NCBI RefSeq assembly: GCF_004917075.1
Contig: NZ_SSYB01000002.1
Span: 124,001 to 188,000, forward strand
Direction: 5' to 3'
DNA: 64,000 bases
Source of the DNA: Geomonas edaphica
Lineage (GTDB): Bacteria > Desulfobacterota > Desulfuromonadia > Geobacterales > Geobacteraceae
Positions 7,859 to 15,733 of this stretch are shown in pieces (position 1 is the stretch's first letter; each line of letters begins with the position of its first letter). Under the pieces are notes generated by a model. It saw only the letters and a program-made list of their open reading frames with translations. It had not been told where the DNA came from and did no database searches. A program made the translations under genes and the position numbers.

Positions 7859-10441
7859 ATGCATAGACTAAGATCGATCTCAACCCTTATGCTGGTTACC
7901 GTGGCTCTCTCCGGCTGTGCCGCGGGACGCACCGCTTTCAGCAAGGCCGAACAGCTCGAGCGCGAAGGAAACTTGGACGCCGCGCTGGTAAAGTACGCCG
8001 AGGTCGCCTCCGCCAACCCGGATAACGGCGAGTACCGGGTCAAGCTCCTCTCAGTGACCGCGGCCGCAGCCAGGGTCCACTTCAAGAAAGGGGAGACCTT
8101 CTTCGATAAGAAGAACTACGACGAGGCCGTGCGCGAATTCCAGAGCGCTTTTGCCATGGACCCCGGCTACGTGGAGGCGAAGCTGCGTGCTGAGCATGCG
8201 CTGAAGCTCAGAAATGCCCAGACCTATCTGCAGGAGGCGCTGGACTTCGAGAAGGAACACAAGTTGCGCGACGCCATGATCTCCTTCAGGCACGTGCTGC
8301 AGTTCGACCCCGAGAATGCACCGGCTAAGGAGGGACTGGACCGGATCCTTGCCACCAAGAAAAGCAAGCTGGACGGTTTCGACCTGAACCTCAAGTCAAC
8401 CAAACCGATTACCTTGAAGTTCAAGGATGCGAAGCTAAAGGATATCTTCTCCATCCTGACCCAACTCTCCGGGATCAACTTCGTCTTTGACGATGGTGTA
8501 AAGGACGTGAACGTTTCGCTGCACCTGGAAAACGGGAGTTTTCAGCAGGCTATGGAGCTTCTGACCGGTTTGCAGAAGCTGGAAAAGAAGGTGCTGAACG
8601 AAAGCACCATCATCATTTATCCGAAGACCCCGGACAAGCAGAAGCAGTACGAGGAGCTCTTCCTGCAGACCTTCTACCTGAACAAGCTTGACGCCAAAAA
8701 GGCGGTCAACCTCGTGCGCACCATGCTCCAGGTGAAAAAGATCTACGTGAACGAGGAGGCCAACGCCCTGGTGATCCGCGACACCCCGGAGGTGATCGAG
8801 GTGGCACGCAAGATCCTGGAGGCGAACGACGTCCCCGACGCCGAGGTGCTGCTCGAGGTTGAGGTGTTCGAGCTTTCCAAGAAGGACTCTGAGACCTTCG
8901 GGATGCTCCTTTCGCGCTACGGGACCTCGATGGGAGTCACCACCCCGAGCGGCAAGTTCTTCTCCGACACGTTGAGCACCACGGCGACCACTTCCGCCAC
9001 CACCGGGACCACTACCACCGTCGCGGATACGAGCAGCCTGCTAAACCTGTTCCGGGTGAGCGGCTACAACGGCTACATCACTATCCCTAACGCCACCTTC
9101 AATTTCGGCAAGACCATGGCCAACGGAGAGACCCTCTCCAACCCGAAGATCAGGGTGAAGAACCGGGAGAAGGCGAAGTTCAACGTGGGGACCCGGGTAC
9201 CGATTACCACCACGTCCTCCACCTCCACCGGCACCAGCGTCAACGTCCAATACGTGGACGTCGGCGTCAAGGTGAACGCCGAGCCGACCATCCAGTTGAA
9301 CAACGAGGTCGCCATCAAGCTGGGCCTGGAGGTCAGCTCGATCCTGCAGCGTGATACCGTCGGTACCGACCAGGCGACCACCGTGGTCACCATCGGTACG
9401 AGAAACCTCGACACGGTGCTGTCGTTGAAAGACGGCGAGACCAGCATCATCGGCGGTCTGATCCAGAAGAGCAAGACCGACAGCAAGGACAAGGTCTTCC
9501 TGCTGGGAGACATCCCGATTCTCGGATCGCTCTTCTCGAATACCGACAAGTCGAACGACAAAAACGAACTGCTCCTGGCGATCACACCGCGCATCGTGCG
9601 TGGCGTATCGGTGCCGGACACCGATGTGGCTGCATTCTGGTCCGGCCGCGAGGACGATCCTTCCACCAACAAACCGTACCAGTCCTTTATCGAACCGGAG
9701 TTCGTACCGCAGGACACCACGGCTCCAGCTCCGGCGGCCAAACCTGCCCCGGTGACCAAACCGGCCCCGGTGACCAAACCGGCCCCGGTGACCAAACCCG
9801 TTCCCGCACCGGGTGCGGCTTCCACGCCGCCCCCGGCACCAGTCCCTGCCCAGGTCCCTTTCGATGAGCCGAATCCAGAGGACAACCCTGAGCTGCTCCA
9901 ACCCGTGAACCTGGCTCCCGAAGCGCCTGCGGTGACTCCCCCCGCTGCGCCGGCTGCTCCGGCTCCTGCACCGGTCGCTCCTGCAGCACCGGCGGCTCAA
10001 AAGACGACTGCCGCCCCTGTAGCGGCCGCCCCTCTGGCCAAGGCGCTGCTGGCCTTCACTTTGCCTGCTTCCGTTAAACTGAACGAGCAGTTTACCGCGC
10101 AGGTTACCGTAGCGGATGTGCCGGGGCTTGATAGAGCCGTGTTCGTTGTGAACTACGATCCGAAGGTGCTGGAACCAGTCGCGCAGTCCCCTGGAGCGCT
10201 GTTACAGCAGACTGACAAACCTGCCACTTTCCAGTCCTACGCTGACAAAAAGAAGGGCGAGGTCTGGATTTCCGGCACAAAGGGGGAAGGTACTCCTGCT
10301 AACGGTGTGGTAGCCCTGTTGACCTTCAAGGCGATAGGAAACGGAAGTACGGCCGTTTCCTTCTCCAATACGAGCTTCACCGGCCAGGGGGGAGCGGCGA
10401 TCTCTGTCACGCCGTTTAAGTCAGTAGTGGAGGTAAAGTAG
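7859..10441 (+). CDS. gspD: Lipoprotein secretin (GspD/PilQ family) with TPR N-terminus and C-terminal cohesin-like domain
   Basis: An 860-residue outer-membrane channel protein. The lipobox LSGC lies near residue 20, and TPR-like repeats fill about 25-165. Secretin N-domains cover about 175-410, with the secretin pore at about 415-585 (ETLSNPKIRVKNREKAKF and ETSIIGGLIQKSKT). A long Pro/Ala/Thr/Lys linker (about 605-725) includes a threefold KPAPVT repeat. The last ~130 residues form a beta domain with VKLNEQFTAQVTVADVPG, NYDPKVLEPV and GVVALLTFKAIGNGSTAV, the pattern of a cohesin domain. Lipidated N-terminal TPRs plus a C-terminal cohesin are unusual for a secretin. The ribosome site AAGGAG supports the start. 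Confidence 0.9.
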   Translation: MHRLRSISTLMLVTVALSGCAAGRTAFSKAEQLEREGNLDAALVKYAEVASANPDNGEYRVKLLSVTAAAARVHFKKGETFFDKKNYDEAVREFQSAFAMDPGYVEAKLRAEHALKLRNAQTYLQEALDFEKEHKLRDAMISFRHVLQFDPENAPAKEGLDRILATKKSKLDGFDLNLKSTKPITLKFKDAKLKDIFSILTQLSGINFVFDDGVKDVNVSLHLENGSFQQAMELLTGLQKLEKKVLNESTIIIYPKTPDKQKQYEELFLQTFYLNKLDAKKAVNLVRTMLQVKKIYVNEEANALVIRDTPEVIEVARKILEANDVPDAEVLLEVEVFELSKKDSETFGMLLSRYGTSMGVTTPSGKFFSDTLSTTATTSATTGTTTTVADTSSLLNLFRVSGYNGYITIPNATFNFGKTMANGETLSNPKIRVKNREKAKFNVGTRVPITTTSSTSTGTSVNVQYVDVGVKVNAEPTIQLNNEVAIKLGLEVSSILQRDTVGTDQATTVVTIGTRNLDTVLSLKDGETSIIGGLIQKSKTDSKDKVFLLGDIPILGSLFSNTDKSNDKNELLLAITPRIVRGVSVPDTDVAAFWSGREDDPSTNKPYQSFIEPEFVPQDTTAPAPAAKPAPVTKPAPVTKPAPVTKPVPAPGAASTPPPAPVPAQVPFDEPNPEDNPELLQPVNLAPEAPAVTPPAAPAAPAPAPVAPAAPAAQKTTAAPVAAAPLAKALLAFTLPASVKLNEQFTAQVTVADVPGLDRAVFVVNYDPKVLEPVAQSPGALLQQTDKPATFQSYADKKKGEVWISGTKGEGTPANGVVALLTFKAIGNGSTAVSFSNTSFTGQGGAAISVTPFKSVVEVK
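9740..9793 (+). repeat. 18-bp tandem repeat in the secretin linker
   Basis: Three near-identical 18-bp units starting at 9740, 9758 and 9776, each encoding KPAPVT. They extend the low-complexity linker between the pore and the cohesin-like domain, so copy number could vary the linker length. Confidence 0.8.
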
Positions 10442-10460
10442 CCCCGTAGGGCTTGTCATC

Positions 10461-10952
10461 ATGCGGAAAATCCTGGGAGAAAATCGAGGGCTTAGCCTGA
10501 TCGAGCTGGTGGTGACCATGGTCATCCTGACTGTCCTCGGCTCGCTGATCATACCATCGGCCCAGCTTGCCTCAAAGAGGACGAAAGAGGTCGAGCTAAG
10601 GAGGAATCTGCGCGAGATCAGGACCGCCATCGATGAGTACAAGAAGAACTACGACAAGGTGCAGTCCGATCAGAAGACCGGACAGGTGCTCAACAAGAGT
10701 GGGTATCCGGAGACACTTGATCTGCTCGTCCAAGGGGACGACTTCGGTGGTCTGATAAAAGAAAAGAAAAAGTTTCTGCGTCGCATCCCTAAGGATCCCT
10801 TCTTCAAAGGTGACGGTGATGGCGATACCGGTTGGGGGCTTCGCTCCTATAAAGACGAACCGGACAGCACGTGGGGGAAAGAAGATGTCTTCAATGTGTA
10901 CTCCAAAAGCGACGGGATCGCGATAGACGGCACGAATTACAAGGACTGGTGA
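10461..10952 (+). CDS. Type II secretion pseudopilin (GspG-like)
   Basis: A 163-residue class-III signal protein. The leader MRKILGENRG is cut before LSLIELVVTMVILTVLG, with the conserved Glu at position 5 of the mature protein. It keeps a GspG-like C-terminal region with YPETLDLLVQG, FLRRIPKDPF and a DDxxxD-like end. It would be cleaved by a prepilin peptidase encoded elsewhere and assembled into the pseudopilus. The ribosome site is weak (TAGGG). It lies 4 nt before a second pseudopilin gene. Confidence 0.9.
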   Translation: MRKILGENRGLSLIELVVTMVILTVLGSLIIPSAQLASKRTKEVELRRNLREIRTAIDEYKKNYDKVQSDQKTGQVLNKSGYPETLDLLVQGDDFGGLIKEKKKFLRRIPKDPFFKGDGDGDTGWGLRSYKDEPDSTWGKEDVFNVYSKSDGIAIDGTNYKDW

Positions 10953-10956
10953 CCTC

Positions 10957-11370
10957 ATGTTGAAGAGGATACTAAAGACAACGCGTGGCTTCACGCTCAT
11001 AGAGCTGATGATTGTGGTGACCATCGTCGGCATCCTTGCGGCGATCGCGGCTCCGAACTACCAGTGGGGCATCATAAAGGCGCGGGAGGCGGTGCTCAGG
11101 GAGGATCTCTATAACTTCCGCACCACTATCGACCAGTACTACGCCGACCAGGGGAAGTACCCGGACTCGCTACAGGAGCTGGTGGACAACAAGAACAAGT
11201 ACCTGCGGGAGATTCCTAAGGACCCTTTCACCAAGTCGAACGATACCTGGGTGGTGAGTCCGCCCACCACGTCCGAGACCACCGATGGTGCGGCGACGGG
11301 AGGGGTGTACGAGGTGCACAGCGGCTCCCCGCTGATCGGCAGCGACGGGAAACCGTACAACGAGTGGTAG
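10957..11370 (+). CDS. Major-type pseudopilin (GspG/OxpG-like)
   Basis: A 137-residue pseudopilin. The leader MLKRILKTTRG precedes FTLIELMIVVTIVGILAAIAAPNY, a canonical N-terminal helix with Glu5. The C-terminal part has the GspG layout (KYPDSLQELV, YLREIPKDPF, then an acidic metal-site-like end). In G. sulfurreducens a pseudopilin called OxpG in an atypical type II system is needed to export the multicopper protein OmpB. This gene or its neighbour is the likely counterpart, by locus resemblance only. Confidence 0.9.
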   Translation: MLKRILKTTRGFTLIELMIVVTIVGILAAIAAPNYQWGIIKAREAVLREDLYNFRTTIDQYYADQGKYPDSLQELVDNKNKYLREIPKDPFTKSNDTWVVSPPTTSETTDGAATGGVYEVHSGSPLIGSDGKPYNEW

Positions 11371-11388
11371 CGAAGAGGCTTGCAGACG

Positions 11389-12060
11389 ATGATACAGATG
11401 CACAACGTTTTCATGTCGTACCAGCCGGAATCGAGCGCGCTGGCCGATATCAACCTCAAAATCCCCAAAGGGGATTTTGTTTTTTTGACCGGGCAGTCCG
11501 GGGCCGGTAAATCGACGCTTTTGAAGCTCGTCTACGCCGACCTCATCCCCACGCGGGGGCAGGTGCTCATCGACGGGGTCAACCTGACCAGGCTCTCGCG
11601 CTCTCAGATCCCACAGCTACGCCGCTCCATTGGGGTGGTCTTCCAGGACTACAAGCTCCTTCCAAACCGCACCGTACTCGAGAACGTTGCAATCACGCTC
11701 GAGGTGCTCGGGTGGGGCAAGCGTGACATCGGCAAGAAGGTGTTCCACATCCTCAAGCGCATGGGGCTCGAGGACAAGGTGAACGCAACGCCGCTCAGGC
11801 TCTCCGGGGGCGAGCAGCAGCGCGTGGCACTCGCGCGCGCCCTGGTGAACGACCCGAAGATCCTCGTGGCTGACGAGCCAACCGGGAACCTTGATGACGA
11901 GAACAAGGAAGCGATCCTTCAGATCTTCAAAGAGGCCAACAATCGTGGCACCACGGTGGTCGTGGCGACCCACGACCGGCGCGTCATAGAGAACTCCCAT
12001 CGCACGGTGATCCGGTTGGACAAGGGGCGGATCGTGGAGGTGCCCAATGTCCAAGGCTAA
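11389..12060 (+). CDS. ftsE: Cell-division ATP-binding protein FtsE
   Basis: A 223-residue ABC ATPase with Walker [11 protein letters not shown]-loop VFQDYKLL, signature [15 protein letters not shown], and Walker [13 protein letters not shown] with a His-switch. It pairs with FtsX to control peptidoglycan hydrolysis at the septum. The ATG at 11389 is preferred, since AAGAGG lies 10 nt upstream; an in-frame TTG at 11380 is too close to that site. It overlaps ftsX by 14 nt. Confidence 0.95.
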   Translation: MIQMHNVFMSYQPESSALADINLKIPKGDFVFLTGQSGAGKSTLLKLVYADLIPTRGQVLIDGVNLTRLSRSQIPQLRRSIGVVFQDYKLLPNRTVLENVAITLEVLGWGKRDIGKKVFHILKRMGLEDKVNATPLRLSGGEQQRVALARALVNDPKILVADEPTGNLDDENKEAILQIFKEANNRGTTVVVATHDRRVIENSHRTVIRLDKGRIVEVPNVQG

Positions 12061-12994
12061 CAAGGGGGCGGTGCGCCCGAAGCTCGAACAGGAAGGTTTC
12101 TTCGGCAGGCTTTCCTACTTTTTCAGCCGTGCCGTAGCGAACCTTAGGCAAAACGTCTTCGTAAGCGCTGTGACTGTCGGGACCATTGCCCTAGCGCTCC
12201 TCATCGCCTCGCTCTTTCTCCTGGTGTACGTGAACCTAGACGGGATGGCGCAGGGGTGGAGCGACAAGGTGCAGGTCACCGCGTACTTCGATCAGGAACC
12301 CGCGCCGCTTGCGGTGGCAGCACTAAAGGGTAGGGTGCAGGCCCTCCCCGGCACTGCGAAGGTGATTTTTGTGAGCCAGGCGGAGGCGGAAAAGCGACTC
12401 CGAAGCCGCTTGAAGGGGCAGGAGTCGCTCCTCGAGGGGATTACCCAGGAGGTGCTTCCGGCATCGTTTGAGATCCGTCTCGACCGGGAGCACCGCGACA
12501 ATGAATCAGTCGCCGCCTACGTCAGGAAGCTGAAGCAGATCCAGGGGATCAGCGAGGTGCAGTACGGCGAGGAGTGGGTGCAGCGCTTCAACTCCTTCAT
12601 GAACCTCTTCCGGCTCATGGGTGGGCTACTCGGCGCCTTCTTGACCATCACCGTGCTCTTCATCGTCTCCAACACGATAAAGCTCACCATCTACGCGAGA
12701 AAGGAAGAACTGGAGCTTTTGGGCCTCGTGGGAGCGACCCGCTTCTTCATCAAGGCTCCCTTCCTGATCGAGGGGGTACTGCAGGGGGCTGCCGGCGCGG
12801 TGATTTCGCTTTTGGCGCTGCTTGCGTGCTACTACACGTTCCTGAAGAACGCCGGCGATTTCCTCGGCATCAACCCGGCCTCGGCCGGACTCTCCTTCCT
12901 CCCCGCCACGCACCTGGCCGGCGTCGTCGCCGGCGGGATCCTGCTCGGCTTTATAGGAAGCGCCACCTCGCTCAAAAGGTTCATCAACGTCTAG
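12047..12994 (+). CDS. ftsX: Cell-division permease FtsX
   Basis: A 315-residue protein with a cytoplasmic N-terminus, first membrane helix near 45-67, a periplasmic loop of ~110 residues (about 68-185) and three further helices ending near the C-terminus. LELLGLVGATRFFIKAPFLIEG is the FtsX-family segment before helix 3. The periplasmic loop recruits and activates EnvC- or PcsB-type hydrolase regulators, and such a gene follows immediately. The start overlaps the ftsE end. Confidence 0.93.
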   Translation: MSKANKGAVRPKLEQEGFFGRLSYFFSRAVANLRQNVFVSAVTVGTIALALLIASLFLLVYVNLDGMAQGWSDKVQVTAYFDQEPAPLAVAALKGRVQALPGTAKVIFVSQAEAEKRLRSRLKGQESLLEGITQEVLPASFEIRLDREHRDNESVAAYVRKLKQIQGISEVQYGEEWVQRFNSFMNLFRLMGGLLGAFLTITVLFIVSNTIKLTIYARKEELELLGLVGATRFFIKAPFLIEGVLQGAAGAVISLLALLACYYTFLKNAGDFLGINPASAGLSFLPATHLAGVVAGGILLGFIGSATSLKRFINV

Positions 12995-12995
12995 C

Positions 12996-14192
12996 ATGCG
13001 CCAGTTAACCGCCATAAACCTGCTCGTGCTGGTTCTCGCTCTGCCGCTTTTAAGTTACGCCGGCGCGAAAGAGGACCTGCAGGACATCAAGAAGCAGATC
13101 AAGGAGAAGAACCGCCTCATCACGAAGACCCAAAAGGTCGAGACCAAAGTCTCGGGTGAGCTGGTGCAGATCCAAAAGTCCCTCGCCGAGAAGCAGTCGA
13201 GCCTCGTGGCGCTGGGGCGCGATTTGGCCGTGGTCGAGAAGGGGGTGGACCGCACACTCCTGGATATCGAGAAGGAGCGTCAGGAGGCGGAGCGCAAGAA
13301 GGCCCAGATCAACCGCCGTGTCGCTGCCCTCTATAAGGGGGGGGATACCGGGAACCTGCGTGTCTTCTTCTCCTCGGAATCCTTTCCTCAGATGAGCGAA
13401 AACCTCCGCTACATGCGCAGCATCCTGCAAAACGACAAGAAGCTCTTCCAGCAGTACAACGACAACGTACAGCGGCTGAACAAGCTGAAACAGCAACTGG
13501 AGCAGGACGCGGCGCGCAAGGAAGGGATCCGCCGTTCCATGGAAGCGAAAAAGCGCGAGATCGAGCAGGAAAAGAGCCGCAAGGCGACCTACCTCGTCAA
13601 GGTGCGGCAGGACAAGCAGGGGTATCTCACCTCGCTGAAGGAGCTGCAGGCCAACGCGGGACGTCTGCAGAGTATGATCCGGAAGCTTGAAGCGAAAAGT
13701 AGAAAAGCGTATAGTGCCAAAGGTCGTTCCAAGGGGAGCGAGGGGAAGCAGCCCGGGGTGACCGCCAAGGCAACGCCCGTCCCCGGTCGCGGTCTCGGGG
13801 CGCAGAAGGGGAAACTCTCATTGCCGGTACGAGGCAACATCGTGGACCGCTTCGGCAGGCACAAGCACCCCGACTTTGACTCATTCACGGTCAGTAATGG
13901 GATTTCCATCCAAGCCCCAGCCGGCAGTGCCATTCATGCCATCGACGACGGCGAGGTGATTTTCGCGAACTATTTCAAAGGCTATGGTAATATGATCATC
14001 GTCGATCACGGAGAAGGCTTCTTCAGTCTCTACGCACACGCCTCATCGATCGCGAAGAGAGTCGGCGCCAAGGTCACCAGAAACGAAGTACTTGCAAGCG
14101 TGGGTGATGTCGATTCCGCGAAGGGGCCCATGCTTTATTTCGAGATCCGCTACCAGGGAAAGCCGGTTGACCCGTCCCCCTGGTTCAGATAA
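12996..14192 (+). CDS. envC: EnvC-like murein hydrolase activator (degenerate LytM/M23 domain)
   Basis: A 398-residue exported protein with a signal peptide (1-24), a long coiled coil (about 25-225), a linker, and a C-terminal LytM domain (about 275-398). The zinc ligands of active M23 enzymes are mostly missing: the usual HxGxD site reads SNGIS and the HLHFE site reads MLYFEIR. This matches EnvC, which has no hydrolase activity and activates amidases through FtsEX. It starts one base after ftsX, without its own clear ribosome site. A family amidase is not in the window. Confidence 0.88.
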   Translation: MRQLTAINLLVLVLALPLLSYAGAKEDLQDIKKQIKEKNRLITKTQKVETKVSGELVQIQKSLAEKQSSLVALGRDLAVVEKGVDRTLLDIEKERQEAERKKAQINRRVAALYKGGDTGNLRVFFSSESFPQMSENLRYMRSILQNDKKLFQQYNDNVQRLNKLKQQLEQDAARKEGIRRSMEAKKREIEQEKSRKATYLVKVRQDKQGYLTSLKELQANAGRLQSMIRKLEAKSRKAYSAKGRSKGSEGKQPGVTAKATPVPGRGLGAQKGKLSLPVRGNIVDRFGRHKHPDFDSFTVSNGISIQAPAGSAIHAIDDGEVIFANYFKGYGNMIIVDHGEGFFSLYAHASSIAKRVGAKVTRNEVLASVGDVDSAKGPMLYFEIRYQGKPVDPSPWFR

Positions 14193-14228
14193 GCAGGGTA
14201 TCGCAAGAGAAAAACTCAGGGAGGCAAA

Positions 14229-15563
14229 ATGTTCAAGGGCAGCAAATTCAAGAAGACAACCCTGTTTGTCACTACCGTTGCACTGCTGACGCTCGCAATC
14301 GCGTTCGGTGTACAGCGCAGATGTGCCGCCCAAGGGGGCGGAAACGATTACCAGTCCATCGAGCTGTTCACCGACGTCCTCGCCATCGTGAAGAAGAGCT
14401 ACGTCGAGGAGGTAGACACCAAGAAGCTCGTCTACGGTGCCATCAACGGCATGCTGAGCTCGCTCGATCCGCACAGTTCCTTCATGCCTCCCGAGACGTA
14501 CAAGGAGATGAAGATCGACACCAAGGGCGCCTTCGGCGGTCTCGGGATCGAGATCACCGTGAAAGAAGGCATCCTCACCGTCATCTCACCGATCGAGGAC
14601 ACCCCCGCCTTCAAGGCCGGGATCAAGGCGGGCGACCAGATCCTCAAGATCGACGACAAGTACACGAAGGACCTGACGATAACCGACGCGGTGAAGAGGA
14701 TGCGCGGCGTTAAGGGGACCAAGGTCACCCTCACCATCATGCGGGAAGGGTTCGACAAGACGAAAGAGTTCGTCCTAGAGCGCGACATCATCCAGGTGAA
14801 GAGCGTCAAGTACAAGGTGCTCGACGATGGTTACGGCTACGTCAGGATCTCCCAGTTCCAGGAGAAGACCGACGACGACCTTGAGAAGGCGCTGCAGGCG
14901 CTGCAGGCCGACAAGAAGGTGCTGAAGGGACTCGTGCTCGACCTGAGGAACGACCCCGGCGGGCTCCTGGACCAGGCGGTCCGCGTCTGCGAGCACTTCG
15001 TACCGGAAGGGAAGCTCATCGTCTACACCGAGGGGCGCGAAAAGGATTCCCAGATGCGCTTCACCTCCAGGAAGAGCCACAAGCAGGGCGAGTACCCGAT
15101 CGTGGTGCTGATCAACAGCGGCTCGGCCAGCGCTTCCGAGATCGTGGCGGGCTGCCTGCAGGACCACAAGCGTGCCGTCATCATGGGGACCCAGAGCTTC
15201 GGCAAGGGCAGCGTCCAGACCATCATCCCGCTCTCCGACAACTCGGGTCTTAGACTCACCACCGCTCGCTACTACACCCCGAGCGGCCGCTCCATCCAGG
15301 CCAAGGGGATCACCCCGGACATCGTCGCTGAGCGCGTCGAGATCGCCCCCACCGGCGAGAAGCGGGAAGGGATGCACATCCGCGAGAAGGACCTCGAGAA
15401 CCACTTCGAGAGCGACAAGAAGGATGAGCAGGACGACAAGACGGCGAAGCCCGCTCCCTACAAGACCGACGAGATGATCAAGAGCGACTCCCAGGTGCTG
15501 CGTGCCCTTGACCTGCTGAAGGGTTGGGAGATCCTGAAGACCATGGGGAAGCTCCCCTCTTAG
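14229..15563 (+). CDS. ctpA: C-terminal processing protease, S41 family
   Basis: A 444-residue periplasmic protease. It has an N-terminal signal/anchor helix (about 10-30), a PDZ domain (about 90-170, with FGGLGIEITVKEG) and an S41 catalytic core. By alignment with Prc, the Ser-Lys dyad is Ser301 in the SGSASASEI segment and Lys326 in SFGKGSVQ. Such proteases cut C-termini of exported proteins and in several bacteria trim peptidoglycan hydrolases. Its place after envC fits a cell-wall role. GGGAGG precedes the start and a strong terminator follows. Confidence 0.94.
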   Translation: MFKGSKFKKTTLFVTTVALLTLAIAFGVQRRCAAQGGGNDYQSIELFTDVLAIVKKSYVEEVDTKKLVYGAINGMLSSLDPHSSFMPPETYKEMKIDTKGAFGGLGIEITVKEGILTVISPIEDTPAFKAGIKAGDQILKIDDKYTKDLTITDAVKRMRGVKGTKVTLTIMREGFDKTKEFVLERDIIQVKSVKYKVLDDGYGYVRISQFQEKTDDDLEKALQALQADKKVLKGLVLDLRNDPGGLLDQAVRVCEHFVPEGKLIVYTEGREKDSQMRFTSRKSHKQGEYPIVVLINSGSASASEIVAGCLQDHKRAVIMGTQSFGKGSVQTIIPLSDNSGLRLTTARYYTPSGRSIQAKGITPDIVAERVEIAPTGEKREGMHIREKDLENHFESDKKDEQDDKTAKPAPYKTDEMIKSDSQVLRALDLLKGWEILKTMGKLPS

Positions 15564-15586
15564 CGGTTAGGAACCAACCGGTATGA

Positions 15587-15628
15587 AAAAAAGAAGGGGT
15601 AGCATGTCGCCGCCCCTTCTTTTTTTTT
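15587..15628 (+). terminator. Intrinsic terminator after ctpA
   Basis: AAAGAAGGGG pairs with CCCCTTCTTT across a 13-nt loop and is followed by an unbroken T-run. It ends the ftsE-ftsX-envC-ctpA unit. Confidence 0.88.
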
Positions 15629-15663
15629 GCCACAGAAGTGCGGTGTAACCGGCACAGCCGTTC

Positions 15664-15692
15664 TTGACACCCGCCCCGGTGCTGCGTAGAGT
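15664..15692 (+). promoter_or_regulatory. Sigma70-type promoter of the cohesin/dockerin gene
   Basis: TTGACA at 15664-15669, a 17-bp spacer, and TAGAGT at 15687-15692. The next gene starts at 15734. Confidence 0.6.
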
Positions 15693-15733
15693 AACCCGGG
15701 TGCGGCAGTCACCCAAAGCAGTCGAGGTAAGCC

